A DNA stretch of 64,000 nucleotides from Streptomyces sp. XM4193 (GCF_023072595.1 NZ_JALLGK010000009.1:124001-188000), one strand, 5' to 3'. Shown: positions 8,874 to 18,088, numbered from the stretch's first letter. Made by a program: numbers and translations. The notes: generated by a model from the sequence alone, not told the origin.

Positions 8874-8894
8874 CTGAAGCCGTTCCGCGAATCT
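8866..8894 (+). promoter_or_regulatory. Probable cebE promoter
   Basis: TTGACA (8866-8871) and GAATCT (8889-8894) are separated by 17 bases. The expected transcription start falls near 8901, just upstream of the CebR box, a position suited to repression by blocking the polymerase. Confidence 0.5.
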
Positions 8895-8909
8895 TCAGTC
8901 CATCACGCC

Positions 8910-8923
8910 TGGGAGCGCTCCCA
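8910..8923. promoter_or_regulatory. CebR operator, perfect palindrome
   Basis: TGGGAGCGCTCCCA is identical to the consensus CebR-binding site known from Streptomyces. It lies between cebR and cebE, 44 bases before the cebE start and just downstream of the proposed transcription start. Confidence 0.9.
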
Positions 8924-8967
8924 GTGCCCACTCTTCTTTCAATTCCCGTACATCTCGGGAGGACGCA

Positions 8968-10281
8968 ATGCACGGCAGAACCCGCATGGCCCTTCTCACC
9001 CCTCGGCTCTCCGCGGTCACCGCCGTGGTCCTGAGCGCGACCCTGCTGGCCGGCTGCGCCGACGACGGCGGCGGCTCGTCCGGCAAGGACGGGGAAGTCA
9101 CCCTGTCGGTGGGGGTGTTCGGAGTCTTCGGCTACAAGCAGGCAGGTCTCTACGACGCCTACGAGAAGCTGAACCCGCACATCAAGATCAAGGAGAACTC
9201 CACCGAGCGCAACGAGGACTACTACCCGGCGCTGCTCAACCGCCTCTCCGCCAACAGCGGTCTGGCCGACATCCAGGCCGTCGAGGTCAACAACATCAAC
9301 GAGCTGGCCACCATCCAGGCCCAGAAGTTCGTTGACATGTCGAAGGCCGAGGGCGTCGACGGCAAGGACTACCTGCCGTGGAAGTGGGACCAGGCCAAGA
9401 CCGAGGACGACAAGGTCATCGGCCTCGGCACGGACATCGGCCCGATGGGGATCTGCTACCGCAAGGACCTCTTCGACAAGGCCGGACTGCCCACCGAGCG
9501 CGCCGAGGTCGGCAAGCTCTGGGAGGGCGACTGGTCCAAGTACGTCGACACCGGCGAGGACTTCATGAAGGAAGCGCCCAAGGGCAGCTCCTTCACCGAC
9601 AGCGCCGCCGGCCTCTACAACGGAGCCCTCTCGAGCTACGCCAAGAAGAACTACGACGAGAACGGCGAGCTGATCTACAAGGACAGCAAGGCCGTCAAGG
9701 ACTCGTGGGACCTGGCGATGCGCGCGGTCGACGGCAAGATGACCGGCAAGCTCAAGCAGTTCGACACCGCCTGGGACCAGGGCTACGCCAACGGCACCTT
9801 CGCCAGCGTAATCTGCCCGTCCTGGATGCTCGGTTACATCAAGGAGAAGGCCGGCCCGAAGAACGCCGACCAGTGGGACGTCGCTCCCGCGCCCAAGCCC
9901 GCCAACTGGGGCGGCTCCTTCCTGACGGTGCCCGAGGCGTCCAAGAACAAGGACGAGGCGATCAAGCTCGCCGCCTGGCTGACGGCTCCCGAGCAGCAGG
10001 CCAAGCTCTTCGAGAAGCAGGCCAGCTTCCCGAGCTCCACGAAGGCGCTGGAGCTGCCCGCGGTCAAGAGCGCGAAGCACGAGTACTTCGACAACGCTCC
10101 CATCGGCGAGATCTTCTCGGACGCCGCCAAGGACATGCCCACCGCGATCCTCGGCCCGAAGGACCAGATCATCGGTGAGCAGATCAGCAACGGGATTCTC
10201 TCGGTCGAGCAGCAGGGCAAGTCGCCGGACTCCGCCTGGAGCGCCACGACCAAGAAGATCGACGACGTCCTCGACGAGTGA
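8968..10281 (+). CDS. cebE: Cello-oligosaccharide ABC transporter, substrate-binding lipoprotein
   Basis: 437-residue extracellular solute-binding protein of the sugar family. A signal peptide ends in the lipobox LLAGC, with Cys30 as the lipidated residue. The mature part shows the family pattern of a sugar-binding protein (NELATIQAQKFVDMSKAEG, GTDIGPMGICYRKDLFDKAG). The ATG has GGGAGGA just upstream. First gene of an operon with two permeases and a GH1 beta-glucosidase, controlled by a CebR box. No ATPase is encoded here; such systems normally use the shared ATPase MsiK from elsewhere. Cellobiose/cellotriose is the likely ligand, inferred from CebR and the beta-glucosidase. Confidence 0.88.
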   Translation: MHGRTRMALLTPRLSAVTAVVLSATLLAGCADDGGGSSGKDGEVTLSVGVFGVFGYKQAGLYDAYEKLNPHIKIKENSTERNEDYYPALLNRLSANSGLADIQAVEVNNINELATIQAQKFVDMSKAEGVDGKDYLPWKWDQAKTEDDKVIGLGTDIGPMGICYRKDLFDKAGLPTERAEVGKLWEGDWSKYVDTGEDFMKEAPKGSSFTDSAAGLYNGALSSYAKKNYDENGELIYKDSKAVKDSWDLAMRAVDGKMTGKLKQFDTAWDQGYANGTFASVICPSWMLGYIKEKAGPKNADQWDVAPAPKPANWGGSFLTVPEASKNKDEAIKLAAWLTAPEQQAKLFEKQASFPSSTKALELPAVKSAKHEYFDNAPIGEIFSDAAKDMPTAILGPKDQIIGEQISNGILSVEQQGKSPDSAWSATTKKIDDVLDE

Positions 10282-10294
10282 CCGGAGCCGATGA

Positions 10295-11302
10295 ATGACC
10301 TCCCAGGACATGCGGTCCGCACCCGCCACTTCGGCGGCGGGTGCGGGCACGTCCCCGCCGCGCCCCGACCGGGCGGACGAGCGTGAGAAGCGCAGGGCGG
10401 CGCGGCGCAGCAAGTGGTATCAGCGGGACGCCAAGTGGGGCCCGTACGCGTTCATCTCGCCGTTCTTCCTCTTCTTCGCGGCGTTCGGCCTCTTCCCGCT
10501 GCTCTACACGGGATGGGCCTCGCTGCACCGGGTCTCGCTGCACTCGCCCACCGAGATGGAGTGGGTCGGGCTGCACAACTTCACCCGGCTCCTCCAGGAC
10601 GAGTACTTCTGGAACTCGCTGAGCAACACCTTCGTGATCGGGATCATCTCCACGGTCCCGCAGCTGCTGATGGCACTCGGTCTCGCGCATCTGCTCAACT
10701 ACAAGCTGCGCGGCTCGATGTTCTTCCGCGTCGCGATGCTCACCCCGTACGCGACCTCGGTGGCCGCGGCCACGCTCGTCTTCGCGATGCTCTACGGGCG
10801 CGACTTCGGAATGATCAACTGGGGCCTGGGCCTCTTCGGGATCGACAACATCGACTGGGAGGGCGGCAGTTGGACCTCGCAGTTCGCGGTCGCCACGATC
10901 GTCATCTGGCGGTGGACCGGCTACAACACGCTGATCTACCTCGCGGCGATGCAGTCCGTGCCGAACGATCTCTACGAGTCGGCGGCGCTGGACGGGGCCT
11001 CGCGCTGGCAGCAGTTCATCCATGTCACCGTTCCCTCGCTGCGGCCGACGATCCTGTTCACCGTGGTGATCTCCACCATCGGGTCGACCCAACTGTTCGG
11101 TGAGCCACTGCTGTTCGGCGGCTCGCCCTCGGGCGGTGCGTCGAACCAGTACCAGACGCTCGGGCTCTATCTGTACGAGCAGGGCTGGACCAACTTCCAC
11201 CTGGGCCGCGCCTCGGCGATCGCCTGGATGATGTTCCTGCTGCTGATCGTGATCGGACTCGTCTACTTCCTGGTGGCCAAGCGGCTGCAGAAGAGCCACT
11301 GA
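10295..11302 (+). CDS. cebF: Cello-oligosaccharide ABC transporter permease, first subunit
   Basis: 335-residue inner-membrane permease of the MalF type. An Arg-rich cytoplasmic N-terminus precedes six expected helices, and the ATPase-contact (EAA-like) loop is visible as ESAALDGASRWQQFIHVTVP. A GGAG site lies seven bases before the ATG; the gap to cebE is 13 bases. It pairs with the next gene to form the transport channel. Confidence 0.88.
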   Translation: MTSQDMRSAPATSAAGAGTSPPRPDRADEREKRRAARRSKWYQRDAKWGPYAFISPFFLFFAAFGLFPLLYTGWASLHRVSLHSPTEMEWVGLHNFTRLLQDEYFWNSLSNTFVIGIISTVPQLLMALGLAHLLNYKLRGSMFFRVAMLTPYATSVAAATLVFAMLYGRDFGMINWGLGLFGIDNIDWEGGSWTSQFAVATIVIWRWTGYNTLIYLAAMQSVPNDLYESAALDGASRWQQFIHVTVPSLRPTILFTVVISTIGSTQLFGEPLLFGGSPSGGASNQYQTLGLYLYEQGWTNFHLGRASAIAWMMFLLLIVIGLVYFLVAKRLQKSH

Positions 11303-11313
11303 GGGGGATACGC

Positions 11314-12216
11314 ATGGCTGTACTCACGTCCGCGAAGCCGAAGGAAGAAGCCCCCGGCGAGGGGGACGGCAAGCGGCGCACCCGCGGCAAGGCCGGGCGG
11401 CATCTGTACGCCGGCTGGTTCACCTACACGGTGCTCGCGTTCTTCACCGTCGGCTCGCTCTTCCCGCTGGTGTGGACCGCGATCGCCGCCTCCCGGGACA
11501 ACGCCCGGCTGGCCGAGACACCGCCCCCGTTCTGGTTCGGCGGCAACCTCGGCTCCAACCTCCAGGCGGCCTGGACCGACGCCAACATGGGCAAGGCCCT
11601 GATCAACACGGTCTTCGTCGCCGGCACCGTCACGGTCTCGACGGTCCTCTTCGCCACGCTGGCCGGCTTCGCCTTCGCCAAGCTGCGCTTCCGCGGAAGC
11701 AACATGCTGCTGCTCGTGGTGATAGGCACCATGATGGTGCCGCCCCAACTCAGCGTCGTGCCCCTGTTCATGGCCATCGCCGAGCTGGAGTGGACCAACC
11801 AGCTGCAGGCCGTCATCCTCCCGATGATGGCGAGCGCCTTCGGTGTCTTCTTCATGCGGCAGTACCTGATCAACGCGCTGCCGACCGAGCTCATCGAGGC
11901 GGCGAGGGTCGACGGTGCGCACAGCCTCAGGCTGGTGTGGCACGTGGTCTTCCCGGCGGCCCGCCCCGCGATGGCCGTCCTCGGGATGCTGACCTTCGTG
12001 CTCGCCTGGAACGAGTTCTTCTGGCCGATGATCGCGCTGACCCAGGACAACCCGACCGTCCAGGTCGCCCTGACGGGACTCGGCCGCGGCTACATCCCGG
12101 ACCAGTCGGTGATCATGGCCGGTTCGCTGCTCGGCACACTGCCCCTGCTGATCGTCTTCGCCGTCTTCGGCAAGCAGATCGTCGGCGGCATCATGCAGGG
12201 CGCGGTGAAGGGCTGA
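11314..12216 (+). CDS. cebG: Cello-oligosaccharide ABC transporter permease, second subunit
   Basis: 300-residue MalG-type permease. The EAA loop reads IEAARVDGAHSLRLVWHVVFP near the middle-to-C-terminal region, and hydrophobic helices span the rest. It lies 11 bases behind cebF and completes the membrane part of the importer. The gene is followed by an 84-base gap holding a second CebR-like box before bglC. Confidence 0.88.
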   Translation: MAVLTSAKPKEEAPGEGDGKRRTRGKAGRHLYAGWFTYTVLAFFTVGSLFPLVWTAIAASRDNARLAETPPPFWFGGNLGSNLQAAWTDANMGKALINTVFVAGTVTVSTVLFATLAGFAFAKLRFRGSNMLLLVVIGTMMVPPQLSVVPLFMAIAELEWTNQLQAVILPMMASAFGVFFMRQYLINALPTELIEAARVDGAHSLRLVWHVVFPAARPAMAVLGMLTFVLAWNEFFWPMIALTQDNPTVQVALTGLGRGYIPDQSVIMAGSLLGTLPLLIVFAVFGKQIVGGIMQGAVKG

Positions 12217-12285
12217 CCGAGCCCGTACCCGATCCCACCCCTCCACAAGGAAGTTCACCCTGTCCCCCCTCCGCCCGCCTGCAAA

Positions 12286-12299
12286 AGGGAGCGCTCTCA
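12286..12299. promoter_or_regulatory. Imperfect CebR operator before bglC
   Basis: AGGGAGCGCTCTCA matches the CebR consensus at 12 of 14 positions. It ends one base before the bglC start codon and its GGGAG also serves as the ribosome site, so bound CebR would lie over the initiation region. Confidence 0.7.
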
Positions 12300-12300
12300 G

Positions 12301-13743
12301 ATGACGTACCCGTCCGAATCCCGTATCGAGTTCCCCACCGACTTCCTCTTCGGTTCAGCGACCTCCGCCTACCAGATCGAGGGCGCGGCGCAGGAGGACG
12401 GCCGTACCCCCTCGATCTGGGACACCTTCTGCCAGACCCCCGGCAAGGTGCTCGGCGGCGAGACCGGCGATGTGGCGGTCGACCACTACCACCGCTGGCG
12501 CGAGGACGTCGCGCTGATGGCCGAACTCGGCCTGGAGACCTACCGGTTCTCCATCTCCTGGCCCCGGGTGCAGCCGACCGGCCGCGGTCCCGCCGTCCAG
12601 CGCGGCCTGGACTTCTACCGCAACCTCGTCGACGAGCTGCTGGAGAAGGGCATCACCCCGTGGCTGACCCTCTACCACTGGGACCTGCCGCAGGAGCTGG
12701 AGGCCGATCCGGCGGGCGCGGGCGGCGGCGGTTGGCCGGAGCGGGTGACCGCCGAGCGGTTCGCCGACTACGCGACGCTGGTCGCCGAGGCGCTCGGTGA
12801 CCGGGTCGAGCACTGGACGACCCTCAACGAGCCCTGGTGCAGCGCGTTCCTCGGCTACGGCTCCGGCGTGCACGCGCCGGGCCGCACCGACCACCTGGCC
12901 GCGCTGCGGGCCGCGCACCACCTCAACCTCGCGCACGGTCTGGGCAGTCAGGCGCTGCGCGCCGCGCTGCCGGCCCGCGCCAAGGTCGGCATCAGCATCA
13001 ACTCCGCGTCGGTGCGCGCCGTCTCGAACTCCCCGGAGGACCTGGACGCCAAGCGCCGGGTCGAGGCGCTGGCCAACGGGATCTTCGAGGGCCCGCTGCT
13101 GCGCGGCGAGTACGGTGCGGACCTGATCGCCGACACCGCCGAGATCACCGACTGGAGCTTCGTCAAGGACGGCGATCTGGAGAACATCCACCAGCCGCTG
13201 GACGCGATCGGCGTCAACTACTACACCCCGTCGCTGGTTTCGGCCGTCTCCGCCGAGCAGGAGGCCTCCCGCCGGGACGGCCACGGCGCGAGCGAGCACT
13301 CGCCGTGGCCGGGCGCCGACCGGGTCGCCTTCCACCAGACCCCGGGCCCGGTCAGCGAGATGGGCTGGACGACCGACGCCAGCGGTCTGTACGACCTGCT
13401 CAAGCGGTTCGGGCGCGAGGCCGAGGGCGTACCGCTGTACGTCACCGAGAACGGCATGGCCTGCGACGACAAGGTCGGCGCCGACGGCACCGTGCACGAC
13501 CCGGACCGGATCGACTACCTGCACCGTCATCTGGCCGCCGTCGCCGACGCGCGCGCCGAGGGCGTGGATGTGCGCGGCTACTTCCTCTGGTCGCTGCTGG
13601 ACAACTTCGAGTGGGCGTACGGCTACAGCAAGCGCTTCGGTGCCGTCTACGTCGACTACGAGACGCAGCAGCGCATCCCGAAGTCCAGCGCGCGCTGGTA
13701 CGCCGACCTGGTGCGCGAGCGCACCCTGCCGCCGGTCGACTGA
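12301..13743 (+). CDS. bglC: GH1 beta-glucosidase
   Basis: 480-residue family 1 glycoside hydrolase that splits cellobiose and related beta-glucosides to glucose in the cytoplasm. The general acid/base is Glu177 in TLNEPW and the nucleophile is Glu383 in VTENGMA; the N-terminal FGSATSAYQIEGA motif is also typical. No signal peptide. It follows the transporter genes and has its own imperfect CebR box, so it is probably both co-transcribed and separately repressed. A hairpin 46 bases past the stop may end the operon. Confidence 0.93.
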   Translation: MTYPSESRIEFPTDFLFGSATSAYQIEGAAQEDGRTPSIWDTFCQTPGKVLGGETGDVAVDHYHRWREDVALMAELGLETYRFSISWPRVQPTGRGPAVQRGLDFYRNLVDELLEKGITPWLTLYHWDLPQELEADPAGAGGGGWPERVTAERFADYATLVAEALGDRVEHWTTLNEPWCSAFLGYGSGVHAPGRTDHLAALRAAHHLNLAHGLGSQALRAALPARAKVGISINSASVRAVSNSPEDLDAKRRVEALANGIFEGPLLRGEYGADLIADTAEITDWSFVKDGDLENIHQPLDAIGVNYYTPSLVSAVSAEQEASRRDGHGASEHSPWPGADRVAFHQTPGPVSEMGWTTDASGLYDLLKRFGREAEGVPLYVTENGMACDDKVGADGTVHDPDRIDYLHRHLAAVADARAEGVDVRGYFLWSLLDNFEWAYGYSKRFGAVYVDYETQQRIPKSSARWYADLVRERTLPPVD

Positions 13744-13788
13744 GCCGCCCCGGGGCCGAGTCGCCGGACGAGTGAGTCGCCGGACGAG

Positions 13789-13807
13789 CCCTCGGAACGA
13801 GCGAGGG
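13789..13807 (+). terminator. Hairpin after bglC
   Basis: Arms CCCTCG and CGAGGG around a seven-base loop, 46 bases beyond the bglC stop. No T-run. The 15-base sequence GAGTCGCCGGACGAG occurs twice just before it. Confidence 0.4.
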
Positions 13808-13878
13808 CCCGAACGGCCGATGGTGCCCGGCCGGGCGCCTGTCCCCACGAGGACGGGTGCCCGGCCGGTGCTCGTCCC

Positions 13879-13941
13879 GCGGCGCAACGGGCGGGCCGGG
13901 CGCAACGGGCGGGCCGGGCGGGCCGGGTGCAACGGGCGGAA
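13879..13941. repeat. Short GC-rich tandem repeats
   Basis: CAACGGGCGG recurs three times with interspersed GGCCGGGCG units in the gap after bglC. No coding capacity is evident. Confidence 0.5.
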
Positions 13942-14020
13942 CAAGCGGGCCGGCGGGGGCGATCGCCGGTCGACGGGGAGCTGCCTGCCGGCGGTCGACT
14001 GCGTGCGGGACGCCCGTGGT

Positions 14021-14296
14021 TCACCCGCCGGTCAGCGCAAAGAGCACCCCTGCGGTCAGCAGCAGCCCGAAGGCGAACTTCGCGCCCGCGCCGGGGTATC
14101 CGCCGCGTCCCACCCGCCAGACGAGCGCGACCAGCGGCAGCAGCCAGCCGGCCGCGTACAGGCTCCAGCCGACGCCGTGGCCGTCGCCGGAGGGCGGGCC
14201 CAGGGCGAAGCACATGGCCGCGGCGACGGTGAAGCAGACCGGCGACGCCCACAGATAGCGCTGAACCGTTTCCTCCAGCACTGCTTCGCGGCCCAC
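14021..14296 (-). CDS. Small membrane protein of unknown function
   Basis: About 91 residues with three hydrophobic helices: near residues 15-30 (ASPVCFTVAAAMCFALG), 40-60 (VGWSLYAAGWLLPLVALVW) and at the C-terminus (FAFGLLLTAGVLFALTG). The GTG start was chosen because GGAAAGG lies seven bases upstream and because the in-frame extension to 14380 is an Arg/Gly-rich low-complexity stretch unlikely to be translated. No family recognised. It lies between bglC and a divergent gene upstream of glmS. Confidence 0.55.
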   Translation of the reverse strand: MGREAVLEETVQRYLWASPVCFTVAAAMCFALGPPSGDGHGVGWSLYAAGWLLPLVALVWRVGRGGYPGAGAKFAFGLLLTAGVLFALTGG

Positions 14297-14403
14297 CGGC
14301 ACGCCCTTTCCGTCGGCGCCCCGGTCTCCCGGCCGCGCGCCAAGTCCTGTGCGGCGACGGCCGCGACCTCGCAGCCTCACAGTCGGCCGCGGGTGCGCAC
14401 ATC

Positions 14404-14790
14404 GTGCTGCCGCAGGAGGGGCACCCCCGCCGTTCGGCGGGTCGAGTGGAATCGTGCCCGAAAGCGGGCAGATTTCTTGCGAAGTCCGATCGCGCTGCGC
14501 AGTATCGACAGGTGCTCGAACGCCGCCCGTCGTCCCACGACGACCTCGTCGACCACCTGGTCCGCACCACTCCGCTGCACCGCGGGGAGGCGGCCCGTGT
14601 GGTGCTCGACGTACTGGCGTACTTCGACGAGACCATCGAGGAGTACGTGCGCCGGCGCCATCGTGAGTTGCAGTCGCGCGGACTGACCAACCCGGTCATC
14701 TTCGAGCGGATCAGCCAGGAGCTCCCGCACCGCGCGGTCGCTCCGCCGCAGCTCTCGCTGCGCCAGCTGCGCCGCCTCGTCTACGGCTGA
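14404..14790 (+). CDS. Conserved-looking small helical protein
   Basis: Up to 128 residues. The credible part begins near residue 35 (YRQVLERRPSSHDDLVDHLV) and is rich in charged helices, with VVLDVLAYFDETIEEYVRRRHRELQ and a C-terminal SLRQLRRLVYG. The first 35 residues look poorly conserved and no ribosome site precedes the GTG, so the true start may be internal. No function assigned. It lies immediately upstream of glmS on the same strand but is separated by a strong hairpin. Confidence 0.5.
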   Translation: MLPQEGHPRRSAGRVESCPKAGRFLAKSDRAAQYRQVLERRPSSHDDLVDHLVRTTPLHRGEAARVVLDVLAYFDETIEEYVRRRHRELQSRGLTNPVIFERISQELPHRAVAPPQLSLRQLRRLVYG

Positions 14791-14831
14791 GTCGGCGTCC
14801 ACGGCCGCATGCCCGGCCGCGTCGGCCGCAA

Positions 14832-14855
14832 CCCGCCGCGAACGGCCGCGGCGGG
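14832..14855 (+). terminator. Strong hairpin between the small gene and glmS
   Basis: Perfect nine-base arms CCCGCCGCG and CGCGGCGGG around AACGGC, 41 bases after the upstream stop and 72 bases before glmS. It probably ends the upstream transcript; a TACGCT hexamer at 14861 could serve as a glmS -10. Confidence 0.45.
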
Positions 14856-14927
14856 ACGGCGTACGCTCCGACTCCCGCCGGTCGCCCCGGTGTTCGGGCA
14901 CACCACGCAACGGACTGGAGAAGCGAC

Positions 14928-16754
14928 ATGTGCGGGATCGTCGGGTACATCGGCAGGCGGGACGTGGCTCCCCTGCTGCTGGAGGGCCTCCAGCGACTGG
15001 AGTACCGGGGCTACGACTCGGCCGGTATCGCCATTCACGGCGACGGAACCGGCCGCAACGGCGGGCTGCGCACGGCCAGGGCCACCGGCCGGGTGCGCGA
15101 ACTGGAGGCGCGGCTGCCTAAGCGCTTCACCGGTACGGCCGGTATCGCGCACACCCGCTGGGCCACCCACGGCGCGCCCTGCGACGAGAACGCGCACCCC
15201 CACCAGGACGCCGACGGCAGGATCGCCCTGGTCCACAACGGCATCATCGACAACGCCGCCGAGCTGCGCGTCCGGCTGGAGTCCGAGGGCGTGGTCTTCA
15301 CCTCCGACACCGACACCGAGACCCTCGCCCACCTCATCGCGCGTTCGCAGGCCGAGACGCTGGAGGAGAAGGTCCGCGAGGCGCTTCGGCTGGTCGAGGG
15401 CACTTACGGGATCGCCGTGCTGCACGCCGAGTTCCCCGACCGCATCGTGGTCGCCCGCAACGGCTCCCCGGTCGTGCTGGGACTGGGCGAGCACGAGATG
15501 TTCGTGGCCTCCGACGTCGCCGCGCTCGTCTCGCACACCCGCCAGGTCATCACCCTGGACGACGGCGAGATGGCCACCATCAAGGCCGACGACTACCGCA
15601 CGTACACCACCGAGGGCAGCCGCACCGCCGCCGCGCCCGAGACGGTGGACTGGGTCGCCGAGTCCTACGACATGGCCGGCCACGACACGTACATGCACAA
15701 GGAGATCACCGAGCAGGCCGACGCGGTCGACCGCGTGCTGCGCGGGCGGATCGACGACCGGTTCGCGACCGTGCGGCTGGGCGGCCTCAACCTCGACGCC
15801 AGGGAGGCCCGTTCGGTCCGACGGGTGAAGATCCTCGGCTGCGGTTCGGCGTACCACGCCGGTCTGATCGGCGCCCAGCTGATCGAGGAGCTGGCGCGCA
15901 TCCCGGCGGACGCGGAGCCGGCCAGCGAGTTCCGCTACCGCAACGCGGTGGTCGACCCGGACACCCTCTACATCGCGGTCAGCCAGTCCGGCGAGACCTA
16001 CGACACGCTCGCCGCCGTGCAGGAGCTCAAGCGCAAGGGCGCCCGGGTGCTCGGTGTGGTCAACGTGGTCGGCAGCGCGATCGCCCGGGAGACCGACGGC
16101 GGCGTGTACGTCCACGCGGGCCCGGAGATCTGCGTGGTCTCCACCAAGTGCTTCACCAACACCGCAGTCGCCTTCGCGCTGCTCGCCCTGCACCTGGGGC
16201 GCATCCGCGATCTGTCGGTGGCCGACGGCAAGCGCATCATCGACGGTCTGCGCCGACTGCCCGCGCAGATCGCCGAGATCGTCGCGCAGGAGGCGGAGAT
16301 CGAGAAGATCGCGGGGGAGTACGCGGACGCGCGGTCGATGATGTTCGTCGGGCGGGTGCGCGGCTACCCGGTCGCGCTGGAGGCCTCGTTGAAGCTCAAG
16401 GAGATCTCCTACATCCACGCCGAGGCCTACCCCGCCTCGGAGTTGAAGCACGGTCCGCTTGCGCTGATCGAGCCGGCCGTGCCGACTGTCGCGGTGCTGC
16501 CGGACGACGAGCTGCTCGACAAGAACCGGGCCACGCTGGAGGAGGTCAAGGCGCGCCACGGCCGCATCCTCGCCGTCGCCCACCAGGAGCAGGAGCGTGC
16601 CGACCACACCGTGGTGGTACCGCGCAACGAGACCGAGCTGGACCCGATCCTGATGGGCATTCCGCTCCAACTCCTCGCCTATCACACGGCGTTGGCGCTG
16701 GGCCGGGACATCGACAAGCCGCGCAACCTGGCCAAGTCCGTCACGGTGGAGTGA
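14928..16754 (+). CDS. glmS: Glutamine-fructose-6-phosphate aminotransferase (isomerizing)
   Basis: 608 residues, the normal size. Makes glucosamine-6-phosphate from fructose-6-phosphate and glutamine for cell-wall synthesis. The N-terminal Ntn amidotransferase starts MCGIVGYIG, so Cys2 becomes the catalytic N-terminal residue; two SIS sugar-isomerase domains follow (GCGSAYHAG and AVSQSGET in the first), and the C-terminus LAKSVTVE is the conserved end. No ribozyme-like leader was seen upstream, as expected for actinobacteria. Preceded by its own likely promoter. Confidence 0.95.
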   Translation: MCGIVGYIGRRDVAPLLLEGLQRLEYRGYDSAGIAIHGDGTGRNGGLRTARATGRVRELEARLPKRFTGTAGIAHTRWATHGAPCDENAHPHQDADGRIALVHNGIIDNAAELRVRLESEGVVFTSDTDTETLAHLIARSQAETLEEKVREALRLVEGTYGIAVLHAEFPDRIVVARNGSPVVLGLGEHEMFVASDVAALVSHTRQVITLDDGEMATIKADDYRTYTTEGSRTAAAPETVDWVAESYDMAGHDTYMHKEITEQADAVDRVLRGRIDDRFATVRLGGLNLDAREARSVRRVKILGCGSAYHAGLIGAQLIEELARIPADAEPASEFRYRNAVVDPDTLYIAVSQSGETYDTLAAVQELKRKGARVLGVVNVVGSAIARETDGGVYVHAGPEICVVSTKCFTNTAVAFALLALHLGRIRDLSVADGKRIIDGLRRLPAQIAEIVAQEAEIEKIAGEYADARSMMFVGRVRGYPVALEASLKLKEISYIHAEAYPASELKHGPLALIEPAVPTVAVLPDDELLDKNRATLEEVKARHGRILAVAHQEQERADHTVVVPRNETELDPILMGIPLQLLAYHTALALGRDIDKPRNLAKSVTVE

Positions 16755-17076
16755 GCCGGCCGGCGCCGCGCGGACGCCCCTGTCGACGGGCGAGCGCCGC
16801 GCGCCGCGCCGCCTCCTCCACCCGAACACCAGGTGTGCTCCACAAGTCCTCTACGAAGCTACTCGTTCGTAGGCGGTGGATTGTGCGTTTGTGCCGGGCA
16901 TATAGCTGGAGTACGCGCTGCCGGAGGTGGAGGTGACGGTCCACTTCGGGCAGCTCTGCGCCGGCGTTATGGGCGACGCCGGCGAAGGGGAGGCGGCTCC
17001 CGGCCCGCGTAGGTGGCACGCGGACCGGGAGCCGTCGCCCATGTCCGGGCCCCGCCCGAGGCACCCGGCGACGCCT
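16755..17076. other. Intergenic region between convergent genes, with hairpin
   Basis: About 320 bases between glmS and the thioesterase gene, which face each other. It holds a stem of seven bases, CTACGAA (16851-16857) and TTCGTAG (16866-16872), with an eight-base loop that could terminate either transcript. The stretch around 16850-16920 is less GC-rich than its surroundings. No gene seen. Confidence 0.45.
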
Positions 17077-17964
17077 TCAGGCGCGCGGCACCCGTACGAC
17101 GCCCTCCTGGATCACCGAGGCGACCAGCCGCCCGTCCGCGGTGAAGATCCGGCCCTTGCCGAGGCCCCGCCCGCCCTGCGCGGTGGGGGACTCCTGGTCG
17201 TAGAGCAGCCACTCGTCCGCCCGGAAGGGCCGGTGGAACCACATGGCGTGGTCCAGGCTCGCGCCCACCACGTCGCCGACCGCCCAACCGCCGCGCCCGT
17301 GGGCGAGGAGGACCGAGTCGAGCAGCGTCATGTCCGAGACGTAGGTGGTCAGGCAGATGTGCAGCATCGGCTGGTCGCGTGCGCCGTCGAGCTTGCCGTT
17401 GGTGCGGAACCACACCTGGGAACGCGGCTCGCTCGGCCCGTTCTCCGCGGCGACGAACGGCGGGTCCTGCACATAGCGCAGATCGACCGCCGCCCTCGCC
17501 TCCAGCAGCCGCCGCGGGATCTGCGGGTCCTGGAAGAGGTGCGCGTGCCGCGGCAGCAGCTCCTCCGCGGTCGCCAGCGACTCCGGCGCGGGAGCGGCCG
17601 GCATCTCCTCCTGGTGCTCCATCCCCTCCTCGAACTCCTGGAAGGAGGCGGAGAGATGGAAGATCGGCTGGCCGTGCTGGACCGCGACCACCCGGCGGGT
17701 GGTGAAGGACCGGCCGTCCCTGATGCGGTCCACCGTGTAGACGATCGGGGCGCCGGGATCCCCGGGGCGCAGGAAGTAGGCGTGCAGCGAGTGCGCCGGC
17801 CGGTCGTCGGGGACCGTGCGGCCGGCGGCGACCAGTGCCTGCGCCGCCACCTGCCCGCCGAACACCCGGGGGACCACGGAGGGGCGGCTGACACCGCGGT
17901 AGATGTTCTCCTCGATCCGCTCCAGGTCGAGCAGGTCGAGGAGCGAGTCCAGTGCGTCGGTCAT
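17077..17964 (-). CDS. tesB: Acyl-CoA thioesterase II (TesB family)
   Basis: 295-residue double hot-dog thioesterase that hydrolyses acyl-CoA to free acid and CoA. Family features include VFGGQVAAQALVAAGRTV near residue 35, HSLHAYFLRPGDP (about 58-70) and in the C half LLDSVLLAHGRGGW and ASLDHAMWFHRPFRADEW. The size is normal. It lies 124 bases downstream of the acyl-CoA dehydrogenase gene on the same strand, so the two may share a transcript for acyl-CoA turnover. Confidence 0.9.
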   Translation of the reverse strand: MTDALDSLLDLLDLERIEENIYRGVSRPSVVPRVFGGQVAAQALVAAGRTVPDDRPAHSLHAYFLRPGDPGAPIVYTVDRIRDGRSFTTRRVVAVQHGQPIFHLSASFQEFEEGMEHQEEMPAAPAPESLATAEELLPRHAHLFQDPQIPRRLLEARAAVDLRYVQDPPFVAAENGPSEPRSQVWFRTNGKLDGARDQPMLHICLTTYVSDMTLLDSVLLAHGRGGWAVGDVVGASLDHAMWFHRPFRADEWLLYDQESPTAQGGRGLGKGRIFTADGRLVASVIQEGVVRVPRA

Positions 17965-18088
17965 GACGGGAGCCCTTGCGGTTCGTGCGGTGGACGGGTG
18001 CGCGCGAGGCGCCCGGGCGGTCCGGGGGCGCGGGCGCCGGGCAGGCGGAGCCCGGCCCGGCGCACACCTCCCCGCCGTGGGACTGCTG

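Noticed and set aside
16741..17064. Leftward open frames between glmS and the thioesterase
   Set aside because: They lack ribosome sites and recognisable sequence and cover a terminator-like hairpin between convergent genes.
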